Assembly: GCA_963210315.1 (NCBI GenBank)
Contig: OY723266.1
Span: forward strand, 1,550,001 to 1,614,000
Origin: Rhynchopus euleeides
Taxonomy: Eukaryota; Euglenozoa; Diplonemea; Diplonemida; Diplonemidae
DNA length: 64,000 nt
Direction: 5' to 3'
The notes under the pieces were generated by a model that ran no database searches, was not told the DNA's origin, and saw nothing but the letters and a program-made list of their open reading frames with translations. The stretch's first letter is position 1. Every line of letters begins with the position of its first letter. This document shows, in pieces, positions 20,201 through 30,948 of the stretch. The translations under genes were made by a program, and so were the position numbers.

Positions 20201-22874
20201 ACGCGAGAGCACCGCATCGGTGACCCACCCCCTGGAGGCCGTGCTGCTGCTGGAGCAGCTGTGCGGCACCCTCAGCCCGCCCCTCTCGCAGCGCCTCCTC
20301 GCTGGGCTGGAGGCACAGGCGGACGGCGGCAGGTTGCCCATGGGGTGCTTCGGCAGCTCCATGCGCCTGGCGGTGGGTACCAAGGCCAAGAAGCTGGAGC
20401 AGCTGGCCAAACGCGGCATCGATGCCACCGACGTGCCAGGGTGGACACGCCTGGGGCTTGCGTCTCTCGAGCACGATGCACCCGACTGCCAGACGGGGTC
20501 GTGGTTTGCCCCGGACACCAGCGTCGCCGCTGACATGCTCCATGTCGCGCAGTGTGGGGGCCGTCTCTACGACTGTGCCATACGCTCTGGGAACACAGAC
20601 CTCCTCAGCCGCTTGTGCAAGATGTCGCGTGTGCATGAGAGGGTGGAGCTGCACGACTTCACATACGACACCGTGTTGCAGGAAGAGTTCATCCAACACC
20701 TGTTTGAGAACGAGTCTGATGATTTGGATAGTGACGACGCCGATGGCCACGATGATGATGATGATGATGATGATGATGGCGACGATGACGACGACATCAG
20801 TGAGAGCAACGGCAACGGTGCCTCGAAAAAGGAAAAAACCCTCGAGCCCTTTTGCGCCTCTTCCTATTCGGGCGTGCTGAACCTTTCTTCATACGACATG
20901 CATGTGAACGGCGAACCCATGGAAGTCACACAGCTCGCGATGCTGATTGTATGCCACGGCACGGTGGGGATGCTCCAGTGCCTGATGCCCACCCTCCTGG
21001 CCTGCCCCGAGGGCGTGTCTGCTGCTGCGCACCAAACATGGCAGCGCACCCTGTGGATGATGCTGCTCCGCAACGCCACCCTCAACGGCGCAGACGGCAT
21101 GCTGCCACACCTGCTGGACGTGGCAGCACAGCACCACCACGAACCCACCGAGGCAGCTGACCTGTGGCGCCTCACGAAGCATGCCATCGAGGCACGGCGC
21201 CCGCAGCACGCGATCTTACTCCTCGACAGGGCAGCCGCGCGCCTGCCCCCCGGCCACATCGCAGGCTTTCTCTACGGCAGCGGGGGCGGGGCCGTGCCTC
21301 TGGGCAGTGGCACTGCAGACGGGGAGGACGACGACCAGCAGGGCGACACGGAGAGTCAGGACAGCCTCTTCGTGCTGTCGCTCCACCGCGAGGAGCTGTG
21401 CGACATCACAGCCAAGATCCTCGCCCTGTCCCCACTGCCCGACACGCTGCATGTTCCGGAGCGGCCAACCCAGAGCGGCGCGCAGCACAGCACCCCCTAC
21501 AACGCAATCCGCACCTGCGCACAGCTGAAGAACCCACGCGCCCTGCTCTGCGTGGTCCGCCATATCCAGAGCCGGGGTGGGGCGGCTGGGGGCTTCGCCC
21601 CCACACCCGAGCAGGTTGAGTTCTACCTGGCGTCCGACCCCCACGACGACGAGGAGGAGGAGGAGGAAAGCGAGTCCGGCGCGTCGACAGCGGAGGACGG
21701 CAAGCCCGCCTGCCGGAAGGGGCTCCGCCTCCGCAGCACGGAATGCTCCTATCTGTACTCCGGATACCGTGACTTTGTGCTCCTGCCGAGAGACGCTGCG
21801 GCGCAGCACGGCGACTCCTTCATCCACGACCCTTCTCTGCAGGGGCAGGTGGAGGGGGCGAGCAGCCCAGGCTTTGCCTCGGACACAGCGAAGGCGTATG
21901 TCCTGCAGGGCTGCAGCGCCCTCCCGCAGCCAGAGAGGGATACGGTGTGCAGCCTGCTGGCCGAGCTGGGGACCGGGTTACACTCGGCGGTGCCGAATAG
22001 GCTGGGTGCCGGGTGTATGCGCAGCAGCACCACGGGGAATGCCTACACCCGCGCATGCCTCCGTCTGGCGCAGGGTCACTTCAGGGAAGGCGTGGCACCA
22101 CCGGGTGCCATCCTGATCGTGAAGCGGACGCAGGGTAGGGCCCTCGGTGTGGCGCGTTCATTCGTCCTGAGCCCCGCGTCGGGTGGGGCGGAGGTGGTGG
22201 ATGAGAAGGAGGAAGGGGCAGCGGCGAGTGGGGGAGGTGACGCGCCGCGCAGCACCCCCGTGTATGATGCTGTGGATGTGAGCAATGTCGGGACCTTTGA
22301 AGGCACACCCAACGAAGCCCCGACCCGCCTGAAGATCAGGTTCTCGCGGAAGAAGAAGAAGAAGCACGCTGTGACAAGGCCCTTTGCGTGGAGGAAGGAT
22401 TTCGTCGTCGTCGGAGGGTGGGGTGGCTGGGGTGCCGGGGATGTGGTGCGCCCGGATGTGAGTGAGGGGCAGGCTCCCGGGAGGTTGTACGGCCCGTCTG
22501 CGGTGTACAGCCCGGAGTACCGCGCGTCGTCGCGGGACTTCCGGAATGTGGAGCTGACGGAGGGTGCCGTGGGGGAGGAGTTGGGCAGCGTCCCTTATCG
22601 CGAGACGGTCATCCGCAGCAAGTCGCGCCTGGCGAACTACCACGGAGGCCCCACTGGGCCCGTCACAGAGAGGCCCGATGTGCACGCCCCTGCCCCCAAC
22701 CAGTTCTACACGCTGGTCCTCAACATCGTGCCAGGTGGCGGGGGCTGCAGCGACGTGTTCTGTGACGACACTCCACGGGTAGTGTCTACCGAAGCCATTG
22801 CCGCAGCCGAAGCGCAGCAGGCGACAGTGCACACCCTCGGGATGAGGGTCTGGCAGGGCCCCCCAGGGCTGTGA
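17238..22874 (+). CDS. Giant ankyrin-repeat and F-box protein
   Basis: An intron-free frame of 1878 residues from the ATG at 17238 (context AGCATGG). The track upstream of it is open but reads as low-complexity spacer. Recognised parts: a Ser/Lys stretch (KSKSKSKLK, about 115); two good ankyrin repeats at about 319-385 (GRTALHVAVEAGAHEALRVL); further ankyrin-like repeats at about 735-790 (SVAAGNAEATRLLLEHGA); an F-box-like motif at about 806-850 (LWHRVCDFLPMKDLQKSVQL); an Asp run coded by GAT repeats at about 1163-1190; a Glu run at about 1470; and a KKKKK stretch at about 1707. The last 400 residues look globular but match nothing I know. F-box proteins with repeat domains usually recruit substrates to SCF ubiquitin ligases, so a substrate-receptor role is inferred. 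Size and acidic runs are unusual. Confidence 0.75.
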   Translation: MAHITGEPFSCVIDTALFWDTLVTHGDIAAPSEPPALPEVNDEGSCSQRWAEAHARPEKPAPQEHNPWPAAAVEWLCLVPLEDASRTLLLSKSDVCDYLGISPAPIPPVKPGAPKSKSKSKLKATARARHLQVQSQLLDLPLAPLRRLLEANALWQGLVGPPAPGQALPFRFCKRHTHMPLDVDQEEATLLRDVTGGREWRTGNALMGTLKLAGIDASRDRYGTGIVVPVTLLGAPGQGPAPLVQGVFDALVPRPPDCQQAMALLQQVPEGGAYLFADGALPHIDYTPLLHASVAADWAEGVQELLQRRRACTPTALSKVDRDGRGRTALHVAVEAGAHEALRVLLSDDSVCIDALDMGGRTAAQRAVQRGCISAAVALVAAGASPLRCFFELANIPDEHAEFGAHLIHWALCYSQVQVGGLPGNMFFHIVRLLLARSRQTGDPPDTELLVHALLVVGTGGNTAQTSRLLSLLQLGTEGRQLFEAAVNARVVHNDDGDVVRVQIVPCGHASRIPAVTSVALHDLVTHAPLWCEPDEFAFIFSIARVRRMCHSTCASSPNIEWSEPNVPWRATPLHTAVCYVAEVLRSTRTPHHHTLYSTRIHGFTSIERAAANLQAMLDHPEWVYGGAAPLMLSTAVEAFCPPGEIYPAAFMCNANWCMLPKEQTSQKPLCGIFSPLYFPIVAPHLPGRAHKQVAAWQSTDALLRTLLSKAGTYPGLDVNSICYITSSQKRHFAAASRPLCISVAAGNAEATRLLLEHGACPTLQQRALFAPLSGVLVEAGCNTPFTRYPPQEPDPTLEEQEITFGRSLHLWHRVCDFLPMKDLQKSVQLLSKGHYDVVHSHETFHWRSLASGVLTDGVADTLKELNQRRAEAGEAPLTLNMCEWMKSITDTDDLCTERRFLVQHMRHDLPHLEFFGSDLPIPARSTRLHIDSFEALSIGHDRYDLGFLDWSKDLRRGAHSGGVLEALSAVVDAAPHADLHGVSLRNQRESTASVTHPLEAVLLLEQLCGTLSPPLSQRLLAGLEAQADGGRLPMGCFGSSMRLAVGTKAKKLEQLAKRGIDATDVPGWTRLGLASLEHDAPDCQTGSWFAPDTSVAADMLHVAQCGGRLYDCAIRSGNTDLLSRLCKMSRVHERVELHDFTYDTVLQEEFIQHLFENESDDLDSDDADGHDDDDDDDDDGDDDDDISESNGNGASKKEKTLEPFCASSYSGVLNLSSYDMHVNGEPMEVTQLAMLIVCHGTVGMLQCLMPTLLACPEGVSAAAHQTWQRTLWMMLLRNATLNGADGMLPHLLDVAAQHHHEPTEAADLWRLTKHAIEARRPQHAILLLDRAAARLPPGHIAGFLYGSGGGAVPLGSGTADGEDDDQQGDTESQDSLFVLSLHREELCDITAKILALSPLPDTLHVPERPTQSGAQHSTPYNAIRTCAQLKNPRALLCVVRHIQSRGGAAGGFAPTPEQVEFYLASDPHDDEEEEEESESGASTAEDGKPACRKGLRLRSTECSYLYSGYRDFVLLPRDAAAQHGDSFIHDPSLQGQVEGASSPGFASDTAKAYVLQGCSALPQPERDTVCSLLAELGTGLHSAVPNRLGAGCMRSSTTGNAYTRACLRLAQGHFREGVAPPGAILIVKRTQGRALGVARSFVLSPASGGAEVVDEKEEGAAASGGGDAPRSTPVYDAVDVSNVGTFEGTPNEAPTRLKIRFSRKKKKKHAVTRPFAWRKDFVVVGGWGGWGAGDVVRPDVSEGQAPGRLYGPSAVYSPEYRASSRDFRNVELTEGAVGEELGSVPYRETVIRSKSRLANYHGGPTGPVTERPDVHAPAPNQFYTLVLNIVPGGGGCSDVFCDDTPRVVSTEAIAAAEAQQATVHTLGMRVWQGPPGL

Positions 22875-24849
22875 GGGCGATCGTGTTTTGAAGCGTGTGC
22901 CGTTGCGTGGGGGTCTCTCCCATGCAGGAGGGTGGGGGTGGTCGGGAGGGGGGTTGGGGAAGGGGCGTGTGATGAGGAGCTGTGACGAAGAAGTCTTTGT
23001 TTTGGTTGAGGGGTGGGGGGTGTGTGTGCTCGGCGCAAAGTTCAGACACTGCAGGTGCGACCGGTTCCCCCAAGCGGTATGATGTTTTTTTACACACTGT
23101 CAAAACCGCGCGATGCGTGGCAGTTCAGTGGCGTCTTTCGGGGAGGTGTTCGCTGCGATGCCGAAACCAACAGAGCATATTTTTTTTTGGCACATTTCCT
23201 CTCCCGATTTATGGTTGAAAACTGCCGAACTTTTCCGAAGCACCCTTCTCTCGAGGTGTCAATACCACCTAATGTGCCGCAGGGTTTTCCCCTCTAGCTG
23301 AACCTTGCGGATTTAACGGTGGGAGATGGTGCAGCAAAGTCCCGCGTTGGGAAGAGACATCCCCCGAGGGCATTCTCCTGTTTTGCGCTGGGGTGGGTGG
23401 GGGTGGGGGCGGAGGCGTGCGTGTTTGGTTTTCGATTCTCTTTCCGCTCCTTGGGTCGGTTTCACACCTGTACCCCTTTCGCTTTCTTGTTTTTTGCTTT
23501 ACTTTCTACCCATTCGACCCACAGGGTCCAAAACAAGCTTTGCTTGTCGCTGGGACACCGGCCGGCGCCAACTGCGTCACAAGTCAAGCAACACGCTGTG
23601 TGAGGCGTTATTCTGTGTTAAAACAGCCCCGCTACTTCACACTCCTTTCCCTTTTCTCTCTTGGGATCCAGAGCGATACAACGTAAGGTAAAGAGGTTTC
23701 TTTAATAGGAACTGCAATGCCAGGAAGTGCGAGGTGCCGTCACACACAGCTTCTTGCGCCTTGTCGAGCATACACCCACTTCCGCAGGCAAACGTGACGA
23801 CAACACACCGCTCCCTTTGCTGCCCTCTCCTTGAAAGATCCTGCACAAAACTAACCCAGCCGTATTTCCGAAACAAGCATGCCTCCTCCCCTCCTGCAGG
23901 GCCTGCCGTGCCCACTATCCCAACCGCCCCTGCATGGCTTCCGGTTGCGCTGCTCTCCTTGCTAACCTCAGCACACCCCGTGGGTGCTGCTGGCGAGATG
24001 CACCACCGGGAGTCATGCATTGGCTGCTCCCCCGAAGAGCATCTTTGCAGCGCATGTGGGCATGAGATCGTTGCATCAAAGGAGCAGAGTCGTCGGAAGG
24101 TTACCTACACTTTGACATCACCATGCGTGTGGTGAGTAACAAGAGAAATTCAGCGACAGCCGCACATGAGAAGAATGTGCCTCTGCACTGTGCCGAGTGG
24201 TGCCACTGTGATCCCTATTTTAGTACGGCACTCGCTATTTGCTGCGATTTCGGAAGTCAACATGCGAATTCGCTTTGCGAACAGAGACCCTGGCAGAGAC
24301 CTGATTTTTGCCTGCCACGCGCCCATCTGCACGCCCCCTGTTGCACTGCATCAGGTGGAGAGAAGCTTGAGACGTGCCTGGATAAGGCTGGCCCGTGTGG
24401 TCTGGGCCTTGTGTGTGCTGTGGGGGCCTGCCTCCGCGAATAGAGAGCGGGCTTTGAGTGGCCTCAAACCCACCCGATGCCACCCCCACAACACCCGTTT
24501 TCGGTTAATTTGAACTTTCCCTCGCTGGTGAAAAAGAAGAAGGCCTGTGGAGGCACCACTCCCCACCCCGCCCCAACCACTTCGCCCCGTATGTTTCTGC
24601 ATCCTGCATCAGGCCGAGTGATCACAGCGAGGGGGCGCCCGATGCCGGCGTGCATTCCATACAAGGCAAAGACACACCCTTGTCCTGCGGCAAAAGATAG
24701 CTGCGTTGCCCTGGCAAACCTCAGGGGCTTGTTTGGTTACAGGATGAGGTCCCAGGTTCCTTTGTGTTTCTGCCGCACATACTGCCGGGCCTCTGCCCCT
24801 TCTCACCCTCAGCATGCAGGCCGCCCTTTGAGGGCGGGTGGCTGGCACA
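22875..24849. other. Long spacer, no gene recognised
   Basis: Nearly 2 kb with no convincing frame, only short low-complexity ones. GT-rich at 22920-23040. No copy of the other repeats was noticed here. Confidence 0.45.
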
Positions 24850-27336
24850 ATGGTTGTCAGCTACATGGACAAGCTCGTGAAGGAGGCGGAGGTGCGCTTC
24901 GAGGAGAAGCTCGAGGCAGCAAAGCGTGGGGAGTCGCTCCACATCACGAGCCACTACAGCGACCGTGCATACAGCCTGCGGTCGTGCATGGTCAACCAGC
25001 CGATGCTCGAACGGGATCAGCACCTGACTGGCATGATCGAGGACATCGAGAAATACTCAAACACAGACTTCACTGCGAAGGGCGATGTTGACAGGCGTCT
25101 CATGACCTGCGTCACCGCCCTCCTCAAGGGGCTGCTGCGCGAGACGCTGTCAGGAACCGATCTGGGTGCCCGCAAGATTAACATCGAGAAGTGCTGGAAC
25201 TGGTATAAGGACAAGGCAAAGATGCTGCTCGACTGGAAGCTCACGCGCAACTCGCCTGACGAGGACCCTGCCGCTGCGTCAGACGACAGGTCTGCAGAGC
25301 ACGGTGCTGATCGGATGGGTAACGACAGTGACCAGCTTGTGCAGGGGCGGCTGCGGAAGCAGAACGCTGAGGGTATCGTGGCAGCCCGCCGCCCCAACGT
25401 CAACACCGCCGTCGCCGCCTACGGGGTGATGCGCCTCGACTTCATGGAGAAGGCCGCCGATGCGCAGGAAAAAACCGGGATCACCAAAAAACTCGAAAAA
25501 CACCTCGAAACCATGGAGTCTGGAATGGTGGCGCGAAAACGCCTGCGAACTGACTCCAAGCCGCTCACCACTGCCGACGGAGAGCAGGTGCTCCCTGTCG
25601 AGCAGGGCACCCCCAGGGACAGCGACACGCAGCAGGATGACATCAGCCGAAACAAGGTGCGAAGTCGGTGGCGCCCGCGCGAACAGGACGAGCCTGTCCC
25701 GCCGCCACCCCCACCCCCGCCGCCGCAGTACCCCAAGATCGTCTACAAGCGGGAGAAGCTGGGGCACGAGAAGTCGACAGGGCCACCCAGCTTCATCCAC
25801 TCCACCAAAGGCTTCGCCCCGGAGCCCGAGACCCTCGTGCGGAACGAGCGTGGCGAGATGGTCAGCGAGACCACCCAGCAGACACAGGAGCTGCTTGGGG
25901 TAGCGGGCGACGGGCCCAACAAGGGGCGCAGCTGGAGCGAGATCCAGAACAGGTGGCTGCAGAATGAAGGCCCGGCGACGGATGCGGAGCTGGAGCCTCT
26001 GGAGAGGGCGATGGCCAACACGCAGAAGCGGTGGGTTGCGGCAAGGGCGAAAGAGATGGAGGAGGCGCTGGCTGAGAAGGAGGTGAACGATACCCTGACG
26101 CTCTGGGCATACAACCACGCGCGTATCGAGGAGGAGATGCACAGGCGGCATGAGTCGTCGACGCGTGCGTCGCAGATTGGGCGGACGCACCACAGGCACA
26201 CCACCCAGCGGGCGGACAGCGCTGTTCCGAAGCAGGCCCTCCGCCCCAAGACAGCGGCGCCCCATGCTGCACATGACAACACCTCGCGCGATATATGGTG
26301 CGACGGGGCGACGGGTGGGCACAGCCGGCTCGCCGACGGCACTGTCAACCCCTCGCTCTCCGCTTACGACCACCATGTGCCTTCAGGGGTATGGCTGAGG
26401 TGTTGGGTTGGGGGCGGGTGTGTGTGTGTGTGTCAGGATGGCAGGGGAGGTGTTTCACCAGAGAGAGGGTTTGCGGCAGTGGTTATCACATCAGGAGCAC
26501 AACTGCTCGGTGTGTCTGCACTAATATAAAAGGCTTATGTGTCACGACGGCACGGGGAGGTGTTCACCAGAGCTCACCCCTCTGGGCACCGGGAAAATCG
26601 TATTGGGAAAGTTTTAACGTGTGTGGCCCACCACCACTGCTACCACCTCCCCTCTGCACAGCATGAGAAGACGCTTGTCGAACGCGAGGCAGAGCTGATG
26701 ATCACAACCCCGGAGTCGGGCCTTGGGACCCGTGCTGTGATGGCAAAGCACGGCATCAAGCCCGTGAGTAACATGCACCTTACCGGGACAAGTGGGACCA
26801 TGACAGTGCTTGATGTGGCTGCGGATGGGAACACAGCTGTGGCGCCCTCCCTGGAGCGCCAGGTGCTGATGCCCCCCCGGGCACGGAGCGCGCCAGTCGG
26901 CAAGTCCGAAGCAAAGCCGAAGAAGAAGGGGAAAGGCAAGAAGGGGAAGAAGTCTTCCGCCATCAGCGCTGCGACTGCTGCGTCGGAAGAGGAGCTTGTC
27001 AACAAGGCTGCGCTGTACCAATGGCTGTTCCCGACGATGACCACGGCGGAGGCTGTGCCGTCGCTGCGGCGCATGAAGGAGCTGCGCACCGTGCAGAAGA
27101 TCAAAGACACGCTGGCACGCAGCGGCGTGAATGTCCCCACCTCCGCCATCGAGCAGGGCATCCTCACACCAGAGTACCAGCCCTTCATCGAGTGCATCGG
27201 AGACCTGCCCAGCCGCGCTGCTGGGTTCTCGAGGGACTGGGACCGTGTCCCGATCGGAGGCTCCAAGGCGGCAGCAAAGAGCAGCACCGCTTCGCGCCCT
27301 TCCAAAAAGAAAAAAGAGAGCACAAAGAAGAAGTAG
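24850..27336 (+). CDS. Hypothetical coiled, Lys-rich protein, two exons
   Basis: Exons 24850-26388 and 26662-27336 give 737 residues. The intron 26389-26661 starts GTATGG and ends CTGCACAG, and falls between codons (PSG | HEKTL). The ATG at 24850 (CACAATGG) is preferred over an upstream GTG. The N-terminal 150 residues look helical and well ordered (MVVSYMDKLVKEAEVRFEEK and WNWYKDKAKMLLDWKL). A proline run sits near residue 285, followed by a Trp-rich segment (SWSEIQNRWLQNEGP, KRWVAARAKEMEEAL) and a long charged helix. The second exon has two Lys clusters, one of them at the very C terminus, and an ordered stretch with FPTMTTAEAVPSLRRMKEL. I do not recognise a family; a cytoskeletal or ciliary protein would fit the composition, but that is a guess. 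Confidence 0.7.
26485..26545. repeat. Dispersed repeat in intron (also at 54891-54950)
   Basis: Lies inside the intron of the 24850 gene. Shared with 54891-54950: TGCTCGGTGTGT, then CACTAATATAAAA. A related but weaker form is near 27396-27425. Family unknown. Confidence 0.65.
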
Positions 27337-28252
27337 CGCAAGTGCGCGGGGGTGGGTGTGGTGTGTGGTTGGTCTTATGCCTGTGGAGAGATCGCATCAA
27401 GAGCGGGTTGTGCTCGGTGCGTTCCCCCCCTGCTACAAATATGTTCGCGCGCATGGCATTGTTGTGTGCTGTGTGGTGATAGCGCGTTCCGTTCTCTCTC
27501 ACGGTCCCCACGGGGTCCCAGGGCTTCAATCGGTGGTCACAAGCTGTGGCGGCACGGGTGCCGCAGACACACATCATGCTTGTGACGAGGCCCGCCTTTC
27601 CCTCCGGCTGTTCGTCATTCTTACATTTATTCTGTGCGTGCTGCTGTTCTTTTTTTGCTACAAAAAAGACAGCAGCCCGCACAGCTCGGGAAAGCTCCTG
27701 CTTTTCTCTTCGTCTTTTAGCTCCCCTCCTTTGGATGGCCCGCATCAAGGCCACCACCCAGCCCAGCTGTGGCATCGATACACATGTCTGCACCAGGGTG
27801 CTGCCAAATAGAGTGCCATGTTGCAGGTTGTCATGTTCTTTGTGACACACAGGCAGGCCGTGCAGGCGGTGGTTGTCCTACAGGCCAGCTTCGAGGCCCC
27901 CTAGCCACCCTCGCCGATGGACAGAACCTCGCCCCCGCTGCAGCCAAACCAACAAGGGGTTTTTTTTGCAGGGCGGTCGCACCTCTTTTCAGAGGCGCTG
28001 GCTTACCCTTGGAAACCCACCCACCCCCTCCCCCCTCCCCGGTGGGAATGGCGGGAATCATGCTGACCCTGCACAGAACGCAAAAGGCGCCGCACAGCCT
28101 GCAACACCCCCACACCCACACGCCCCCCTCCGATTGGTTTGCATCCTGCATTTGGGAAAGGTGGTCACCCCCTCCCGGGGGGGCTTGGCGGGTGTTGTGG
28201 GGGCTTGAAAGGCCACACCCTGTTTGCCCGGCAGGACAAAGGCGTTGGAATC
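27337..28252. other. Spacer upstream of adenylosuccinate lyase
   Basis: No gene. T-rich at 27640-27665 and C-rich at 28015-28045. No regulatory site recognised. Confidence 0.5.
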
Positions 28253-29853
28253 ATGGACCTTACGGAGCTCACTGCGGTGTCGCCCATCGATGGGCGTTAC
28301 CGCCGGTCGACGAAGAACCTGTCGCAGTACTACTCGGAGTTCGGGCTGATGAAGTACCGCACGAAGGTGGAGGTGGAGTACTTCGCGCGTCTGATGCGCA
28401 CCATCCCCCAGGGGAAGGATGTGAGCGATGAGAAGATTGAGAAGCTGCGCCTGATCGTGAAGGACTTCAACGAGGAGAGCGCGAAGAAGATCAAGACGAC
28501 AGAGAAGACGACCAACCACGACATCAAGGCCGTCGAGTACTTCATCAAGGAGGCAATGGACGTCTGCGGGATGGAGTCCCACAAGGAGTGGGTGCACTTC
28601 GCCCTCACGTCGCAGGATGTCAACAACACGTCCATCCCCCTGCTGATCAAGGACAGCCTTGAGGAGGTGTACATCCCTGCTGTGGAGGCCTTCCTGGCGA
28701 AGCTGCGTGCCCTGCTCCCCGAGTGGGATGTGCCCATGCTGGCGCGGACCCACGGGCAGCCTGCGTCTCCCACCAACATGGCGAAGGAGATGAAGGTGTT
28801 CATCGAGCGTATCGAGAGCCAGCTGAAGCTGCTGCGTGCCGTGCCCCACAGCTGCAAGTTCGGCGGTGCGACGGGGAACATGAACGCGCACCTTGTTGCC
28901 TTCCCTGAGATGGACTGGCGCGCATTCGCCAACGACTTCTGCAAGAACGTTCTGGGTCTGGAGCGCCAGCAGTACACCACCCAGATCGAGCACTACGACA
29001 ACATGGGTGCCATCTTCGACGGCATCAAGCGCATCAACACCATCCTGATCGACTTCGCCCGTGACGTGTGGTCGTACGTCTCCCTGGAGTACTTCAAGCA
29101 GAAGATCATCGCCGGTGAGATCGGCAGCAGCGCCATGCCCCACAAGGTGAACCCCATCGACTTCGAGAACGCCGAGGGCAACCTGGGCATGGCGAACGCG
29201 ATCTTCGAGTTCCTGTCGCAGAAGCTGCCCGTGTCGCGCCTGCAGCGCGACCTGACGGACTCGACGGTGCTGCGCAACGTTGGGACGCCTGTTGGACACA
29301 CGATGATCGCCCTTTCCGCGCTCTCCCGCGGGCTGGACAAGCTGATCATCAACAAGGCTGCCATCGAGCACGACCTGGACCAGAACTGGGCTGTGGTGTC
29401 GGAGGCCATCCAGAACATCCTGCGCCGCGAGGCCTACCCGAAGCCGTACGAGGCGCTGAAGGAGCTGACCCGGAAGAACGAGAAGGTGACGCAGACATCG
29501 ATCCACGCCTTCATCGACACCCTGAACGTCAGCGACGCCGTGAAGGAGGAGTGCAAGAAGGTATGTGTTGTCCCCACCCTCCGCCCTGCAGGCAGAAGCC
29601 CGAGAGTGCAGCATGGCTCTACGCCCATTCCAACCATATCTCATGCCCCCACCCGCCCCTTGGCGAAGTGCGTTCGGGGCGCCCACACCGGGGCCTGCGC
29701 CCCCAGCTGTCTCATCACGGGAGTGCGGCATTTGCTCCGTGTCTTTTGTGAGGAGACACGTTTTAGACCTCCCAACTTAGCCCCAAGCCCAACCCCTGCC
29801 ACCACCACCACCGCCAACAGATCACGCCCTTCAACTACGTTGGCTACTGCTAG
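28253..29853 (+). CDS. ADSL: Adenylosuccinate lyase, PurB type, two exons
   Basis: Cleaves adenylosuccinate to AMP and fumarate, and SAICAR to AICAR, in purine synthesis. Exon 1 is 28253-29560, exon 2 only 29821-29853 (11 codons with stop), giving 446 residues. The intron starts GTATGT and ends CCAACAG. The tail after splicing is ITPFNYVGYC, which is what the PurB family requires. N-terminal LTAVSPIDGRY is diagnostic of the PurB subgroup. Catalytic and signature pieces: TTNHDIKAVEYF, HFALTSQDVNNTS with the general-acid His region, ARTHGQPASPTNMAKEM, and the superfamily signature GSSAMPHKVNPIDFENAEGN with the catalytic Ser in GSSAMPHKVNP. This subgroup occurs in many bacteria, plants and kinetoplastids and differs from the animal-fungal ADSL. 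Transfer from bacteria in the distant past is possible, but the codon use and the intron are those of a resident gene. Confidence 0.95.
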
Positions 29854-30382
29854 ACCCCATCGCGAGGGTCTGGCTGCTTGCTGGCGCGCGCGAATTGCCC
29901 TGCGGCCGGATGTCACACCACCCACCCACAAACCATGTTGGGTGTGGTGTCAGGTGGTGCTGCCAGCCGGTAAAACAGCGACGTGCATTCAGCCTTATGG
30001 GCAGCCATCATTTTGCTAGGTGTCACCCACCACGGTGCCACACCCACCCCCCCATCCGCTTGCCTTGCGTTTTAACGCAGCTCCCCTTCTCGAGAGAACG
30101 AACCGTGACTGCTACTATCCTGCACAGAAGAGAATATCACAACGACACCCCCCTTCCGATTTTATGTATTCTATAAGGGGGCCCGGTGCCTGCGCGCGTC
30201 CGTGTCGGTCTGGATAGTTCGTCGTAACCAACTGGGGATGCTTTCTGTGCCTACTTATTTGCTGGATCCGCTGGCAGCGAAGACAATCTCCTCATCAGGC
30301 TGCGGGTCTTTTTTTTTTGGCGCACAAACAACCCTACCTTTTTTTAGTGGCGAGCGTTTTCTCAATCCACCCCCCCCCCCTA
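29854..30382. other. Spacer with fragments of dispersed repeats
   Basis: Contains GGGGGCCCGGTGCCTGCGCG (30179), shared exactly with 48091 in the retroposon, and a segment at 30217-30272 with AACTGGGGAT also present at 40101-40155. No gene. Confidence 0.5.
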
Positions 30383-30946
30383 GGGCTAAGTTGGCGTGAT
30401 ACGTGATATGTATCGCGTATCAGATACGTATCACGATTCGCGTCTCGCGTATCACTGCATGGGGCCAGTGTTTCGGTCCCCATACCCAGGAGCCAGCAGA
30501 TTGCCTTTCAGGGGGTCTGGGGGGCGGAGCCCCCCAGCCGCCGGAGGCCACGGTAGTGAACATATGTTCTCAGGCTGACTTCAGTCAAGCACCTGACCAA
30601 AATCGGTGGGTCATTGGGACAATAGTTCAGAACTGCCCTGCTCCCTGGGCCCCAGTGGGCCCAGGGGGCGGGGGCAGATCAGAAATAATATGCTGGTAGG
30701 GCAGGATGGTCAGGCCTGCCCTACCAAGGTTTCGGACTGAAACTAAATAGGTGGGGCAGCTGCCCTACCTGCCTGACCAGGCACGAGATCACTGAACACC
30801 TTATCCGGACGCCGTAACGGATACGTGTCTAAAAAGGGGCTCGGGGGTACGCCTGCCGTATCAGCGCCGTTGCCGTATCGGATACGTATCACGTATCGCC
30901 CCCGCTAAAAATGTGCTCTGAAACGCGTATCATGCCAACTTAGCCC
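30383..30946. mobile_element. MITE with TA target duplication (564 bp)
   Basis: Left end GGGCTAAGTTGGCGTGATAC at 30383; right end is the inverse (GTATCATGCCAACTTAGCCC to 30946) with one mismatch in 20. TA flanks both ends (30381-30382 and 30947-30948), as in Tc1/mariner-type insertion. Subterminal regions are packed with GATACGTATC-like palindromes. No coding capacity. A copy of the GC palindrome repeat lies inside at about 30516-30570. Confidence 0.75.
30516..30575 (+). repeat. GC-palindrome repeat, copy inside MITE
   Basis: Core GGGGGGCGGAGCCCCCC followed by AGCCGCCGGAGGCCACGG and TAGTGAACAT. Same family as the copies at 50285, 51070, 63655 and 63875. The core can fold into a hairpin. Confidence 0.85.
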
Positions 30947-30948
30947 TA

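Noticed and set aside
28058-29731. Minus-strand open frame of 557 codons opposite adenylosuccinate lyase
   Set aside because: A mirror of the high-GC third codon positions of the real gene; no recognisable protein and the plus strand is certain.
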